The notes under the pieces were generated by a model, which saw only the letters and a list, made by a program, of their open reading frames with translations, ran no database searches and was not told the DNA's origin. A DNA stretch of 64,000 nucleotides from Comamonadaceae bacterium (lineage in GTDB: Bacteria > Pseudomonadota > Gammaproteobacteria > Burkholderiales > Burkholderiaceae_C): NCBI GenBank assembly GCA_947455465.1, contig CANGNS010000008.1, positions 1-64,000 on the forward strand, written 5' to 3'. The first letter of the stretch is position 1. Each line of letters opens with the position of its first letter. Below, piece after piece: positions 7,635-16,435 of this stretch. The position numbers and the translations under genes were made by a program.

Positions 7635-8225
7635 ATGCCCGAAGCTCCCACCGACTCCGTCCACCCCACGTCCGCGCTGGCCTGGCGCAAGTGGCTGGAG
7701 CGCCACCATGCGCGGGGCCAGGGCGTTTGGCTGATTAGCTACAAAGTAGCCACCGGCAAACCGCGCATGGCGTATGACGAGGCGGTGGCGGCGGCGCTGT
7801 GCTTTGGCTGGATAGACAGCAAGCCGCGCGCGCTGGACGAGGGGCGCTCCATGCTGTGGTTTGCACCCCGAAAAAAAGGCAGTGCCTGGAGCAAAAACAA
7901 CAAAAAACGGGTGGAGCAACTGCTGCGCGCAAACCTGATGCATGCATCAGGCCTGGCAAAAATCGAAGAGGCCAAGCAAGACGGAAGCTGGGTCAAACTA
8001 GACAGCGTGGAAGCGCTGGAGATACCGCCCGATTTGATCGAGGCATTCAAGGCCCACCCCGGCGCTCAGGGCCATTTCGAGGCCTTTCCCCGCTCTAGCA
8101 AACGGGCCATTTTGGAGTGGATCGGCAATGCCAAAACCGAGGCGACGCGGGCTAAGCGCGTGGGGGAGACGGCGGCCTTGGCAGAGGGGAATGTGCGGGC
8201 TAATCAGTGGGTGAGGAAACAATAG
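7635..8225 (+). CDS. YdeI/OmpD-associated family protein
   Basis: This 196-residue protein fits the YdeI family. It has the WRKWLERHHARGQGVWLISYK opening, AALCFGWIDSKPRALDEG and a C-terminal bacteriocin-protection-type region (LIEAFKAHPGAQGHFEAFPRSSKR). The biochemical role of the family is poorly defined; members have been linked to stress or antimicrobial-peptide tolerance. The ATG at 7635 is preferred to the ORF-track start, which runs back into yhaV. It follows the toxin after about 25 bases and may be co-transcribed. It is the last high-GC gene before the AT-richer insert. Confidence 0.8.
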   Translation: MPEAPTDSVHPTSALAWRKWLERHHARGQGVWLISYKVATGKPRMAYDEAVAAALCFGWIDSKPRALDEGRSMLWFAPRKKGSAWSKNNKKRVEQLLRANLMHASGLAKIEEAKQDGSWVKLDSVEALEIPPDLIEAFKAHPGAQGHFEAFPRSSKRAILEWIGNAKTEATRAKRVGETAALAEGNVRANQWVRKQ

Positions 8226-8699
8226 GTAGAGCAAGCTTAGCCAGAAAAATCTGATAATTTGTTGCACCTTGAATTGTCCGGTATGGACCAGAAGCCGTCA
8301 TTGACCTAATCTTTTTATGAAGCTGCTACAGGCACAAAGCTAGCATAGCAGCTTGTAATTTGCATGCCTTGCAGGAGTCATTCGGACCTATCATGTCGAT
8401 GGCCGCTATGTAACCATTTATTCATCAAAATCAAACACCTTCGGTGGGCCGTAACCGGCCTTTTCAAGCGAAAGTTTGAAACATCAAAAATTCGTCTTTG
8501 ACGAAACTCTAAGTGTGAAAAGAAGTCACAGATAAGTTAGCGATAAAACGGATCTCACTTTCGTCAGCAAGGCGTCCTGCTATGTAGTATTTGCCGGTTT
8601 AGGCCAGCTGGCATCCAATTTTTCACCAGTTAAAAACCGCTTGGTAGGCTCATCGTAGTGCCTTTTGCAGACTTTAAGATGCCTACATCGTTCGGATAA
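8226..8699. other. Gene-free left junction of the catabolic insert
   Basis: About 470 bases hold no convincing ORF. Base composition turns noticeably more A/T-rich than the flanking PGC. The stretch contains a long imperfect dyad (8320-8354) and a GGCCG-TAAC-CGGCC hairpin followed by TTTT (8447-8464) that could act as a weak terminator. No integrase, transposase or tRNA attachment site is visible. Confidence 0.5.
8320..8354. repeat. Inverted repeat, 9-bp perfect arms
   Basis: AAGCTGCTA and TAGCAGCTT are perfect inverted repeats separated by 17 bases. This resembles short dispersed stem-loop elements found between genes in Comamonadaceae, though no second copy was noticed in the window. It lies at the left edge of the catabolic insert. 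Confidence 0.5.
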
Positions 8700-9218
8700 C
8701 TATTGTTTCCGCAGTGATGGCAATCCAAATGGGGTTAAGACAATTGCCAGAATCCAAATCACGGGTCCCCCAACAGTCCCAGCCGTCAGCTCTATGACGC
8801 CTGAAGTAACCATAGCAAAGAGAAAAGTAAGGTCGGCAATACCAATGACTATAAGCCCTATGAAATAGGCAGCCCACGACGCACGATTCAAAATGAGCCA
8901 TGCAACGGCTAATCCTAATATTCCATATCCACCAACGTCAATGCAAAAGTTCAGAAGTAACTGGCCTTGTGCAAACGCTGTAATGCCATTTGTAGCGTGC
9001 ACATAGGATGCACGAGGGGCATTGGCACCACCCACCACAATATTCCATAGCCCTGGAGTGCCATTGGTGAGGAATTGGTGAATTCCCTCATAGCCGACCC
9101 AGATGTGAAGAATGCCCCACAGAACGAAGAGCCAAGCACCTACCTTTGCGGAAATGCCTAGGCTGGGTTTGTTTGCAGGTGCTGAAAAGGTATCCTTAGC
9201 AAAACCTTCTGTGTTCAT
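8700..9218 (-). CDS. Hypothetical four-helix membrane protein
   Basis: This 172-residue protein has no family I can name. Four hydrophobic segments are visible: WLFVLWGILHIWVGYEG, the region around GYGILGLAVAWLILNR, AAYFIGLIVIGIADLTFLFAMV and VIWILAIVLTPFG. Its ATG overlaps the stop codon of the upstream alpha/beta hydrolase (ATGA), so the two are translationally coupled and probably function together. A role near the membrane in handling the hydrophobic substrate of the catabolic block is a guess. Confidence 0.8.
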   Translation of the reverse strand: MNTEGFAKDTFSAPANKPSLGISAKVGAWLFVLWGILHIWVGYEGIHQFLTNGTPGLWNIVVGGANAPRASYVHATNGITAFAQGQLLLNFCIDVGGYGILGLAVAWLILNRASWAAYFIGLIVIGIADLTFLFAMVTSGVIELTAGTVGGPVIWILAIVLTPFGLPSLRKQ

Positions 9219-10189
9219 TTTGAAGAACTTTCAATTGTTAAACTGGCAGGATGTAGTGCGCGCTTAAGGGCGGCGATACTGTCCCTGCGAGCGTTTATCG
9301 CTACTTGGGCTTCGGGTGCGATATTGAACACATGGTAGGCACCAGGATAAACGTGCAGTTCTACAGGGACGCCGTGTCGCATCAGACGCCTCGCATATTC
9401 CATGTCTTCTTCCAGAAAAAGATCAAGTCCGCCTGTCGCGATATAGGTTGGCGGTAAGCCTGCAAGGTCGTTGGCCCTCGCAGCAGCAGCATACGGAGAA
9501 ACGCCCGGGGAGCCAGGTGGTACGCCAAGAAGCGATGACCAGCCAAATGCATTGCTCTGGGGGTTCCAGATGAAATGACCTGCATAGGGGTGTGGGTTGT
9601 CAGCCACACAGGTCCGATCATCAAGCATAGGGTAGATTAAATGCTGGAAACTCAACGAGTACTCGCTGCGGTCGCGAACAAGCAGGGCTAGTGCTGCTGC
9701 AAGTCCACCTCCTGCGCTTTCACCCATAACGCCTATACGGCTACTATCTATGGCCAGCTCATCCGAATTAGCAATCACCCAGCCTAGCGCGGCATAGCAG
9801 TCTTCTATGGCGCCCGGGAACCGAGTTTCAGGTGCCAATCGGTAATCAACCGAGACGATGACACAGTTCGCTTGGTATGCAAGCCTTTGATGTACTGGAC
9901 TTAATTCTGCGGAAGAACCCCTTACAAAGCCGCCGCCATGAATGTGAAAAACGCAGGGTAGGTGCCCATTGCGGCTGCGTGGTGTGTAAATTGAAATGCC
10001 GATGTCCGGGGCTGCCTTTGGCCCCGGTATCTTACGAACCTGAGTAATTACCGCTTCGACCGCCTGCGGATCGGAGGGAAATGGGATTCCACCTGCTCGG
10101 ATGGCAGGTAGTATTTCCGGCGTCAGCGAAATAGTTGGAATTAACTCAAGCAAAGGCCTAAGTTCTGGGTCCACAAGATGATCGCTCAT
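9215..10189 (-). CDS. Alpha/beta hydrolase, hormone-sensitive-lipase (HSL) type esterase
   Basis: This 324-residue hydrolase has the oxyanion-hole motif HIHGGGFV and the nucleophile elbow GESAGG. The other expected catalytic residues are the Asp in GGLDLFLEEDMEYARRL and the His in GAYHVFNIAP. These define the bacterial HSL (family IV) esterases, which cleave carboxylic esters in the cytoplasm. The start MSDHLVDPELRPLL, with GAGAAAGG upstream, is preferred over the 12-residue longer ORF beginning at 10225. It lies downstream of the tandem TetR gene on the same strand and could release an acid that feeds the neighbouring CoA ligase. Confidence 0.88.
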   Translation of the reverse strand: MSDHLVDPELRPLLELIPTISLTPEILPAIRAGGIPFPSDPQAVEAVITQVRKIPGPKAAPDIGISIYTPRSRNGHLPCVFHIHGGGFVRGSSAELSPVHQRLAYQANCVIVSVDYRLAPETRFPGAIEDCYAALGWVIANSDELAIDSSRIGVMGESAGGGLAAALALLVRDRSEYSLSFQHLIYPMLDDRTCVADNPHPYAGHFIWNPQSNAFGWSSLLGVPPGSPGVSPYAAAARANDLAGLPPTYIATGGLDLFLEEDMEYARRLMRHGVPVELHVYPGAYHVFNIAPEAQVAINARRDSIAALKRALHPASLTIESSSK

Positions 10190-10338
10190 GAATGAATGCC
10201 TTTCTCGGCCAAGTCGACCGCACATAAAAAATTCCTTTGATCGCTTCTTAGGTTAGAAAACCTCTATAGATGTCGATCAACCTCTGTAGGGTATGAACCC
10301 CGTCCAACCAAATGCATGATTTCTGCTAAAACCTTACG

Positions 10339-10358
10339 CTTCGGCCCTTAGCCCGAAG
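10339..10358 (-). terminator. Possible hairpin between the TetR gene and the hydrolase
   Basis: CTTCGG and CCGAAG form a 6-bp stem with an 8-base loop. On the minus strand it is followed 8 bases later by a short T run (GGTTTT). It could attenuate transcription from the regulator into the hydrolase. The T tract is weak, so termination is uncertain. A second small dyad, AGGTT-AGAA-AACCT, lies at 10250-10263 and may be part of the hydrolase promoter. Confidence 0.35.
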
Positions 10359-10433
10359 TAATGTTTAAGCCAAACCAAGCACTTTGCCCGCGTCAAATGC
10401 GATAAAGCTTCAAATCAAATCGATATGAATGTC

Positions 10434-11693
10434 CTAAACACTAGTTGCCATTTGCTGCTGATCTGATATCTTTTCTTGGTCAGCCGGCAGCAGCCCTCTA
10501 AATAGAGGACGGACATAATGCTCCGTAGCCTCGGAAGGAGAAATTCTGTGCACAAAATGATGCAATTCATCTGCGCTATTGATTAAGCCCAAAATCATGT
10601 GAGCACCAATGTTTGCGTCAATACTACGAACCGACCCATCTGCGATGCCATCACTGATAACAGAAGCGATGCGGGTCACAACCTGATCTATGCCGGCCAT
10701 GATTGCCGCTTGATTTGATTCGATCATGGTGTCAACTGCTGAGACTCTCAGCAATGGCGCATCACCAGTAATCTGGTGCTCGACAAGCGTTGCAGCCACA
10801 GTGGCAAGCGTCTGTAGCCCCGTTCCTCCCATTGCTTCAGCAGCAATGATCGTGAGTCGCATGATGTCAAATGTACGTTTGAAGCAGGCAAGGACAACTT
10901 CATCCTTGGTTTTAATGTGGTGATAGAACGCCCCCTTCGTAAGGTTTATGCGTGCGGTAATACTGTCTACTGACGTACCGCGGTAGCCCTGCTCATTGAT
11001 TTGAGCAGTCGCGGCGCGCAGAAAAACGTCGAAATTGGCACCTTCCGATGATTCCAATTCCGGGAGTTCAACTGAGATTGATAGCAGTGAGCAATCGGCG
11101 CCTGGCGCAGCGATGCCATCAACAAGGATGTTAAAAATACGCTCACCGAAGCGCACGCAGTCCTCGGGATGTATCCTCCTGTACCAAACAGGTGTCCAGT
11201 GCAACTCGCCAAGGACAAGGTGTGCCGCTGAGTTTAGGGCTGCCCCCCTCGGTAGAGCCGCTTCAGAGCCACTTAGAAGTCTACGCAGCTGGCGATACAT
11301 GCCGCTATAAGCCTCGTTCACAGGCGCAAGATTAAGACCACGCGCATCACTAAAGGAGGGTATTTCTTCGACTTCTTCACTGGCCGAACGTGCTCTGAAA
11401 TCGAAGTAGGCTGACAAGAATAACTTTAGCCGCGCTCGAGCGCCCTTTCCTGTTTCGGCGAACAAAAGAAAGCTACTGATACGAGAAAGCCCCTGTTGAA
11501 GGCAGGCGGCCGCCAGGTCCTCCTTCTTTCTAAAGTAGTACTGGATAGTGGGCGTCGAATATCCAAGGCGCGCGGCAACGTCAGCAAGAGTCATGCGGCT
11601 GACGCCACGTCGGTTAAGAATGGAAATCGCAGCTGCTACGACTGCCGCTTTACTCTCTGCATAACGCTTATTTGTTCGACCTGCTTTTGCCAT
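10434..11693 (-). CDS. Tandem TetR-family transcriptional regulator with two HTH domains
   Basis: At 419 residues this is twice the usual TetR length. The first DNA-binding domain spans about residues 14-60 (TLADVAARLGYSTPTIQYYFRKK) and a second about 222-268 (VDSITARINLTKGAFYHHIKTK). Each is followed by a helical ligand-binding-like domain. A single polypeptide could bind an operator as a pseudo-dimer. It is divergent from the TonB-dependent receptor across a 765-bp gap and most likely represses the catabolic block in response to its substrate or a CoA ester. Such double-TetR proteins are uncommon. The second HTH is intact rather than degenerate. Confidence 0.9.
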   Translation of the reverse strand: MAKAGRTNKRYAESKAAVVAAAISILNRRGVSRMTLADVAARLGYSTPTIQYYFRKKEDLAAACLQQGLSRISSFLLFAETGKGARARLKLFLSAYFDFRARSASEEVEEIPSFSDARGLNLAPVNEAYSGMYRQLRRLLSGSEAALPRGAALNSAAHLVLGELHWTPVWYRRIHPEDCVRFGERIFNILVDGIAAPGADCSLLSISVELPELESSEGANFDVFLRAATAQINEQGYRGTSVDSITARINLTKGAFYHHIKTKDEVVLACFKRTFDIMRLTIIAAEAMGGTGLQTLATVAATLVEHQITGDAPLLRVSAVDTMIESNQAAIMAGIDQVVTRIASVISDGIADGSVRSIDANIGAHMILGLINSADELHHFVHRISPSEATEHYVRPLFRGLLPADQEKISDQQQMATSV

Positions 11694-12458
11694 CTTTTGT
11701 GCGTCTCCAATTCGCGCCTTCTCAAAGGTCCCTGCACGCGATCATCGCCGCGTAAGCATCACAGTGTCCCCGCCACTCTGCTGGTGGTACCGCTGAGAGC
11801 ATAAACGCCGCTTTTCCTACAAGGCATTGTTCTAAAAGTTCTTTCATGCAGTAGCACTACGAGTGTGCTGGTAGTACGCGTAAAAATTCAAATTTTACTA
11901 CAAAGAATGTTTATTCATAAATAAGGTATGCGATACGCGATGGCGATTTTTTATTGTGTTCAAAGGCATTCTTATTCATCTATCGTACGGTGCTTGCTTC
12001 GGCATCTACCTGGATATTTAAGCTGAAATATACATTTCTAATCCACGCAAAGAGCCGCTATGGAGCATAGGCGCGGCCAATGGTCGGTGATGAAATGCGC
12101 CCGCGGGCATGTCCCTCGTGATGCCTTTCGTCAAAATTTCTCGGTAGTCATCTGTTAGGGCGTGATAGGCCATTAGTCTTCAAATTTTCTGATTCGCCAA
12201 TGAGATTTCTGGTTTTATCACATCTGCCTCCGAGCTTCGGCGAACTAAATCTAAGGGAATACCCTGATTACAATGCAACATTCTCAATATATGATTAATT
12301 GACTGACCGGCCTTTAGGTCGTCTGGGTGAGTCACACGATCCAGCCCTTGTGGACTGGTCTTAGGACTCGTAGACGAGGCGGAACAGGATTCCCCTTTGG
12401 ATTGAAGGAAGGGTCCAAAGATGTTTGGCACAAATAGATACATGAAGGAGTGCAATAG
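11694..12458. promoter_or_regulatory. Long divergent intergenic region between the tetR gene and the TonB receptor
   Basis: These 765 bases hold no ORF I trust and should contain the promoters of both flanking genes. A dyad GTAAAA-ATTCAAA-TTTTAC lies at 11880-11898, nested in an outer GTAGTA...TACTAC repeat, and is a candidate operator. The 12180-12596 minus ORF in the track overlaps the receptor coding sequence and looks spurious. The length is unusual for a simple divergent promoter, so a decayed gene or a small RNA is possible. Confidence 0.45.
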
Positions 12459-14756
12459 ATGAGAACGTACAAGTTCAAAAGGGTAGCCATTGCTTTCGGG
12501 CTTGGCTTTGGTACAGTGGCAATGGCGCAATCGGAAACGCCGCCAACTGCTAGCAGCGCAGTAACGCAAAACACTCAGAGCACAACGCTTGGGCAAGTAG
12601 TTGTAACGGCCCAGAGGCGAAGCGAAATATTGTCACAGGCACCGATTGCAGCAACCGTCCTGTCGGGTTCTGAGTTGGCCGAAAAGGGAGTAGTCAATGC
12701 GGACGCTCTCCAATTTGTCAGCCCGTCCATTGTCGTTAATAATTTTGGGGAGGGCATGGAATTCAACATCCGTGGCATCGGAAAGGCGGAGACCAGCGCC
12801 TTTACTACCACCGGTGTCATAACCTATCGCGACAGTGTTCCTTCGTTCCCTGGATTTTTTCAGGGGGAGCCCTATTACGACGTTTCCAACATTCAGATCC
12901 TGCGCGGTCCGCAAGGAACAGTCGTTGGCCAAAATTCGACTGGGGGCGCAGTATTCGTTAACACGAATAACCCAGTAATTGGCGGAGGTTACAACGGTTT
13001 TGCAACTGCGAGCTACGGTAATTACAGCGATGTCGGTTTTCAGGGCGCCTTAAATCTGCCCGTTAGCGATACATTCGCGGCGCGCGTCTCGATCTTCAAC
13101 GAGCGCCGCGACAGCTTCTACAGCATCACCGGCCCCAACGGTACATCCTACGTAGGTAATCCTGGCAATGTCCGCCAGCAAGCAGCTCGTGTTAGCCTTC
13201 TGTGGGAGCCTACTGACAATCTGAGCGTATTATGGAAAACGGACTCTGCCGATCTTGACATGGGTGCCTATGTTGCGTCCAAACCGCAAAATGCCTTCGC
13301 AACAATTCCAGGTACAAGCAACCCGAATCCATCCTATAGCGATCTATTCAGTGTTTCTGCGAATGCACCGCAGGAGGCTCGCGACAAATTCACTAGATCG
13401 ATCCTGAAGATTGATTTTGCTTTGGATAATGGAGTAAAGCTTCGCTCAGTTACCGGTTACGCGAAGGGTACTTCCAAATGGGCTGCAGATTTCGATGCAA
13501 CGGCAGATGGGCTTCCAGCGCGGGGACCTTGGGTAGCAGTACCTGGAAACAAGACTTGGTATGTCAAAGCCGATGAAACTCAAACCAGTCAAGAATTCAA
13601 CATCATCTCACCAGACAACCAACCCATCACGTGGCTGTTGGGCGCGTTCTCGATTCGAAATGTTTATGACTTTCCATCCCCGGATGGCACGTTCGAGATA
13701 AATTACGACACGGCTCTAGCAGTAGGACCCTACGCTCCCTATTTCAAATATCAATTTAACGGAAGCGTACCGCAACAATCGCAAGCTCTCTTCGGTCAAA
13801 TCGGATTTGCGCTCACGCCTGATCTAAAACTTGACCTTGGGGCCCGTTCTACAACCAGTAGTTCAAGCAACAGTCTTACCATCAATCAGGTAGGCACGGC
13901 GATCGTGCAAAACCAGACTGCTGAGGAAAGAAATACCTCGTACAAAGTATCGTTAGGCTGGAAGGTAAGTCCCAACAATTATCTGTACGCACTCAAATCG
14001 ACCGGCTTTAAGCCAGGTGGAATTAATTTGATGGTTGCACCTGGCCTGCCCGCTGATCCATTTGAACGGGAGACCATTGAATCGACAGAAGTAGGCTGGA
14101 AATCAAACTTTGCCGATGGCAAAGGACACCTGACGATGACCGGCTTTTACAACGACTACAAAGGCTTCCAAGTAAGCGTTGCCTATCCTTTGGCTCCAAC
14201 CTTCCCTGTTATCGGAAATGCCACTGGTAACACTCGAGTTTCAGGTTTTGAGGCAGAAATAGACTACAAGTTAGGCGCCTTAACGCTTGATGGCGGAATA
14301 AGTATCGTCGATAGCTCGTTGGGCCAGTTCTATGCCGTTGATCAGCGGTTCCTGAATGTGCCAGCTTGTAATCAAAATACAGGTCCATCCAGCTCGTCAT
14401 GTATCAATTTACAAGGTAGACAACTTACCTATTCACCTTCCCTTACATACAACTTTTCGGCTAAATATGACATGGCGGCATGGGATGGCAAGCTATCAAC
14501 AATAGTCAATTTTGGTTATGTTGCAGAGCAATGGGCTTCACTTTTTCAAAATGCTTTGTATGGAGATCGATTGACCGAGAGGAAGATTTTAGGCGCGCAA
14601 ATGACTTACCAGAAGGGCGGCACTTCAGTAACGGTTTACGGTACCAACTTAACTAACCAACAATACGTTGCTGCACATTGGCTAGTTAGTTCAGGTAATC
14701 TGGATTTCGCTGGACCACCGCGCCAATATGGCATCAAACTAACTCAAACGTTTTGA
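12459..14756 (+). CDS. TonB-dependent outer-membrane receptor
   Basis: This 765-residue receptor has a signal peptide of about 24 residues ending AMAQS. A TonB-box-like segment LGQVVVTAQRR and a plug domain with FNIRGIG and ILRGPQGTVVGQNSTGGAVFV follow, then a beta-barrel ending in the C-terminal aromatic residue of LTQTF. Such receptors import scarce or bulky substrates across the outer membrane using the proton motive force. The sequence style (VVTAQRR plug) is like the large catabolic receptor families of sphingomonads. The neighbouring transporter and CoA-dependent enzymes suggest a hydrophobic carboxylic acid or its ester as cargo rather than iron. The gene is more AT-rich than the PGC genes. 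Confidence 0.94.
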   Translation: MRTYKFKRVAIAFGLGFGTVAMAQSETPPTASSAVTQNTQSTTLGQVVVTAQRRSEILSQAPIAATVLSGSELAEKGVVNADALQFVSPSIVVNNFGEGMEFNIRGIGKAETSAFTTTGVITYRDSVPSFPGFFQGEPYYDVSNIQILRGPQGTVVGQNSTGGAVFVNTNNPVIGGGYNGFATASYGNYSDVGFQGALNLPVSDTFAARVSIFNERRDSFYSITGPNGTSYVGNPGNVRQQAARVSLLWEPTDNLSVLWKTDSADLDMGAYVASKPQNAFATIPGTSNPNPSYSDLFSVSANAPQEARDKFTRSILKIDFALDNGVKLRSVTGYAKGTSKWAADFDATADGLPARGPWVAVPGNKTWYVKADETQTSQEFNIISPDNQPITWLLGAFSIRNVYDFPSPDGTFEINYDTALAVGPYAPYFKYQFNGSVPQQSQALFGQIGFALTPDLKLDLGARSTTSSSSNSLTINQVGTAIVQNQTAEERNTSYKVSLGWKVSPNNYLYALKSTGFKPGGINLMVAPGLPADPFERETIESTEVGWKSNFADGKGHLTMTGFYNDYKGFQVSVAYPLAPTFPVIGNATGNTRVSGFEAEIDYKLGALTLDGGISIVDSSLGQFYAVDQRFLNVPACNQNTGPSSSSCINLQGRQLTYSPSLTYNFSAKYDMAAWDGKLSTIVNFGYVAEQWASLFQNALYGDRLTERKILGAQMTYQKGGTSVTVYGTNLTNQQYVAAHWLVSSGNLDFAGPPRQYGIKLTQTF

Positions 14757-14767
14757 ACATAAGGGCT

Positions 14768-14800
14768 CTCGAATGCTGGATTAGCACGCTGGCATTCGAG
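14768..14800 (+). terminator. Stem-loop after the TonB receptor gene
   Basis: CTCGAATGC and GCATTCGAG form a perfect 9-bp stem with a 15-base loop just after the receptor stop codon. No T tract follows directly, so it may stabilise the 3' end or act as an attenuator rather than a full intrinsic terminator. Confidence 0.5.
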
Positions 14801-14820
14801 GACCTTGAGAGACAAAAAAT

Positions 14821-14838
14821 CTTTACATATATGTAAAG
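14821..14838. promoter_or_regulatory. Perfect 18-bp palindrome, candidate TetR operator
   Basis: CTTTACATATATGTAAAG is its own reverse complement. It lies between the receptor stem-loop and the transporter gene, about 70 bases before the transporter start. Length and symmetry fit a TetR-family operator, with the tandem TetR of this block as the likely binder. It would control the operon from the transporter to the SDR. Confidence 0.65.
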
Positions 14839-14909
14839 CGCATCCACTTCAATAAATTTGGTTTTGATGGCACCACGCCAACAGAGATTAAAAGTCAAAG
14901 AGGTCCCAA

Positions 14910-16364
14910 TTGACAGCAGAAGCAACAAAAGCACCTTTCGGTATCGGAACGAAGCTTTCCTATGGTATCGGGTCAGTCGCATTCGGCATCAAAGACAATG
15001 GCTTTGGCGCTTTACTCCTTCTGTTTTACAACCAGGCTCTCGGACTAGATGCGCGTCTTGCAGGACTGGCAATTGCAATTGCGCTAGTTGTAGACGCTTT
15101 CGTAGATCCACTGATTGGGTACGTATCCGATCGTTCGAATACTCGCTGGGGGAGGCGCCATCCTTTCATGTACGCCGCAACAGTACCTGCTGCGCTCAGC
15201 TACTACTTTTTGTTTTCCCCACCTGATGGCCTTAGTCAAACTAGTCTCTTTTCTTATCTCCTCATTACGGCAATTCTGGTCAGAGTTTGTATCGCCTTCT
15301 TTGAAATCCCGAATTCAGCTCTTATCGCGGAGTTCACTCAAAATTATGAAGAACGTACCAGCTACCTGAATTGGCGCGTGTTCTTTGGCTGGATGGCTGG
15401 GCTGACAATGTCCGTTGCGGCATTCGGAGTTTTTTTAGCAAAGGGAGTCGGGAATACACCAGGAACCCAGATTCCAGCGAATTACCATTTTTATGGAGTT
15501 GCGGCAGCAGTCATTATGTTTACGGCGAGCATGGCATCAGCACTTGGCACGCATCACACGATTCCCTCACTATATCGTCCGCCATCTCTTTCAGAGTCAC
15601 GGGGCTTCGACGGTTTCTTTCAAGACGTTAGGCGTACTTTGTCATCCCAGTCCGCAGTCATTATCTTGCTAACTGGCGCGCTGGTGATGCTGGCTCTTGC
15701 TTTGCTTGGTGGTGTTACACCATATATCTATAGTTACTTTTTTGGGCTCAAACCGCAACAAATTTCAGTGCTATATGGCTCAGCTTTCTTGTCTGCTTTT
15801 GCCGCATTGATTTGCACGCATTTACTTTCGCGTTGGCTTGAGAAACGTCAAGCACTCATGGGAGTCACCATTGCGGCAGTTCTAACGACACCAATTGCAG
15901 CCGCGCTCCAATTGCTCGGGTTGCTTCCAGCGTCAAGTTCTCCTTCGTTGATTCCCATACTTTTTACTTTAGGTGCAGTAGGAGCAACTTTCCTGATCAT
16001 TCAAACCACTCTTTACTACTCGATGACAGCTGATGTAGTGGAAGAAAACGAGGTTAAAACCGGTCGGCGCGACGAAGGCACATTCTTTGCGGCGAACATT
16101 TTTGTCAGGAAATGTGCAACTGGTCTTGGCATTCTCTTGACATCAGCACTGCTGACATTAGCTGGCTTTCCTGAAAAGGCTATTCCAGGGTCTGTACCCG
16201 AGCCGGTAATAACGCTCTTAATCAAATACTTCATAGGAGCCTTCATCATCCTCAATGCTGCAGTAATTTTTTGTGCCAGGTCTTTCAAAGTAACACGCGC
16301 CCGTCATGCCGAAAATCTTGCCGTTATAGCTAAAAGACGTGAGCAAGGCACCGCTGCACGGTAG
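14910..16364 (+). CDS. MFS transporter, glycoside-pentoside-hexuronide:cation symporter (GPH) type
   Basis: This 484-residue inner-membrane transporter has about 12 hydrophobic segments and the GPH/MFS_2 signature DPLIGYVSDRSNTRWGRRHPF. A TTG start with an AAAGAGG ribosome-binding site precedes TAEATKAPFGIGTKLSYGIG. The family couples uptake to cations. Although classically sugar-specific, members occur in catabolic clusters for steroids and other cyclic compounds. Placed after the TonB receptor and before the CoA-dependent enzymes, it most likely moves the same substrate across the inner membrane. Confidence 0.9.
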   Translation: MTAEATKAPFGIGTKLSYGIGSVAFGIKDNGFGALLLLFYNQALGLDARLAGLAIAIALVVDAFVDPLIGYVSDRSNTRWGRRHPFMYAATVPAALSYYFLFSPPDGLSQTSLFSYLLITAILVRVCIAFFEIPNSALIAEFTQNYEERTSYLNWRVFFGWMAGLTMSVAAFGVFLAKGVGNTPGTQIPANYHFYGVAAAVIMFTASMASALGTHHTIPSLYRPPSLSESRGFDGFFQDVRRTLSSQSAVIILLTGALVMLALALLGGVTPYIYSYFFGLKPQQISVLYGSAFLSAFAALICTHLLSRWLEKRQALMGVTIAAVLTTPIAAALQLLGLLPASSSPSLIPILFTLGAVGATFLIIQTTLYYSMTADVVEENEVKTGRRDEGTFFAANIFVRKCATGLGILLTSALLTLAGFPEKAIPGSVPEPVITLLIKYFIGAFIILNAAVIFCARSFKVTRARHAENLAVIAKRREQGTAAR

Positions 16365-16435
16365 TTGTTCAAACGTTAAAGCGTTTTCGCAGTTTTAAGA
16401 CAAATTATTTAACGACGCCGTGGCGGAAGACACGG

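Noticed and set aside
12180-12596. 138-aa minus-strand ORF before and into the TonB receptor
   Set aside because: Half of it overlaps the signal peptide and plug of the receptor, composition is Cys/Arg/Ser-rich and no family is recognisable.
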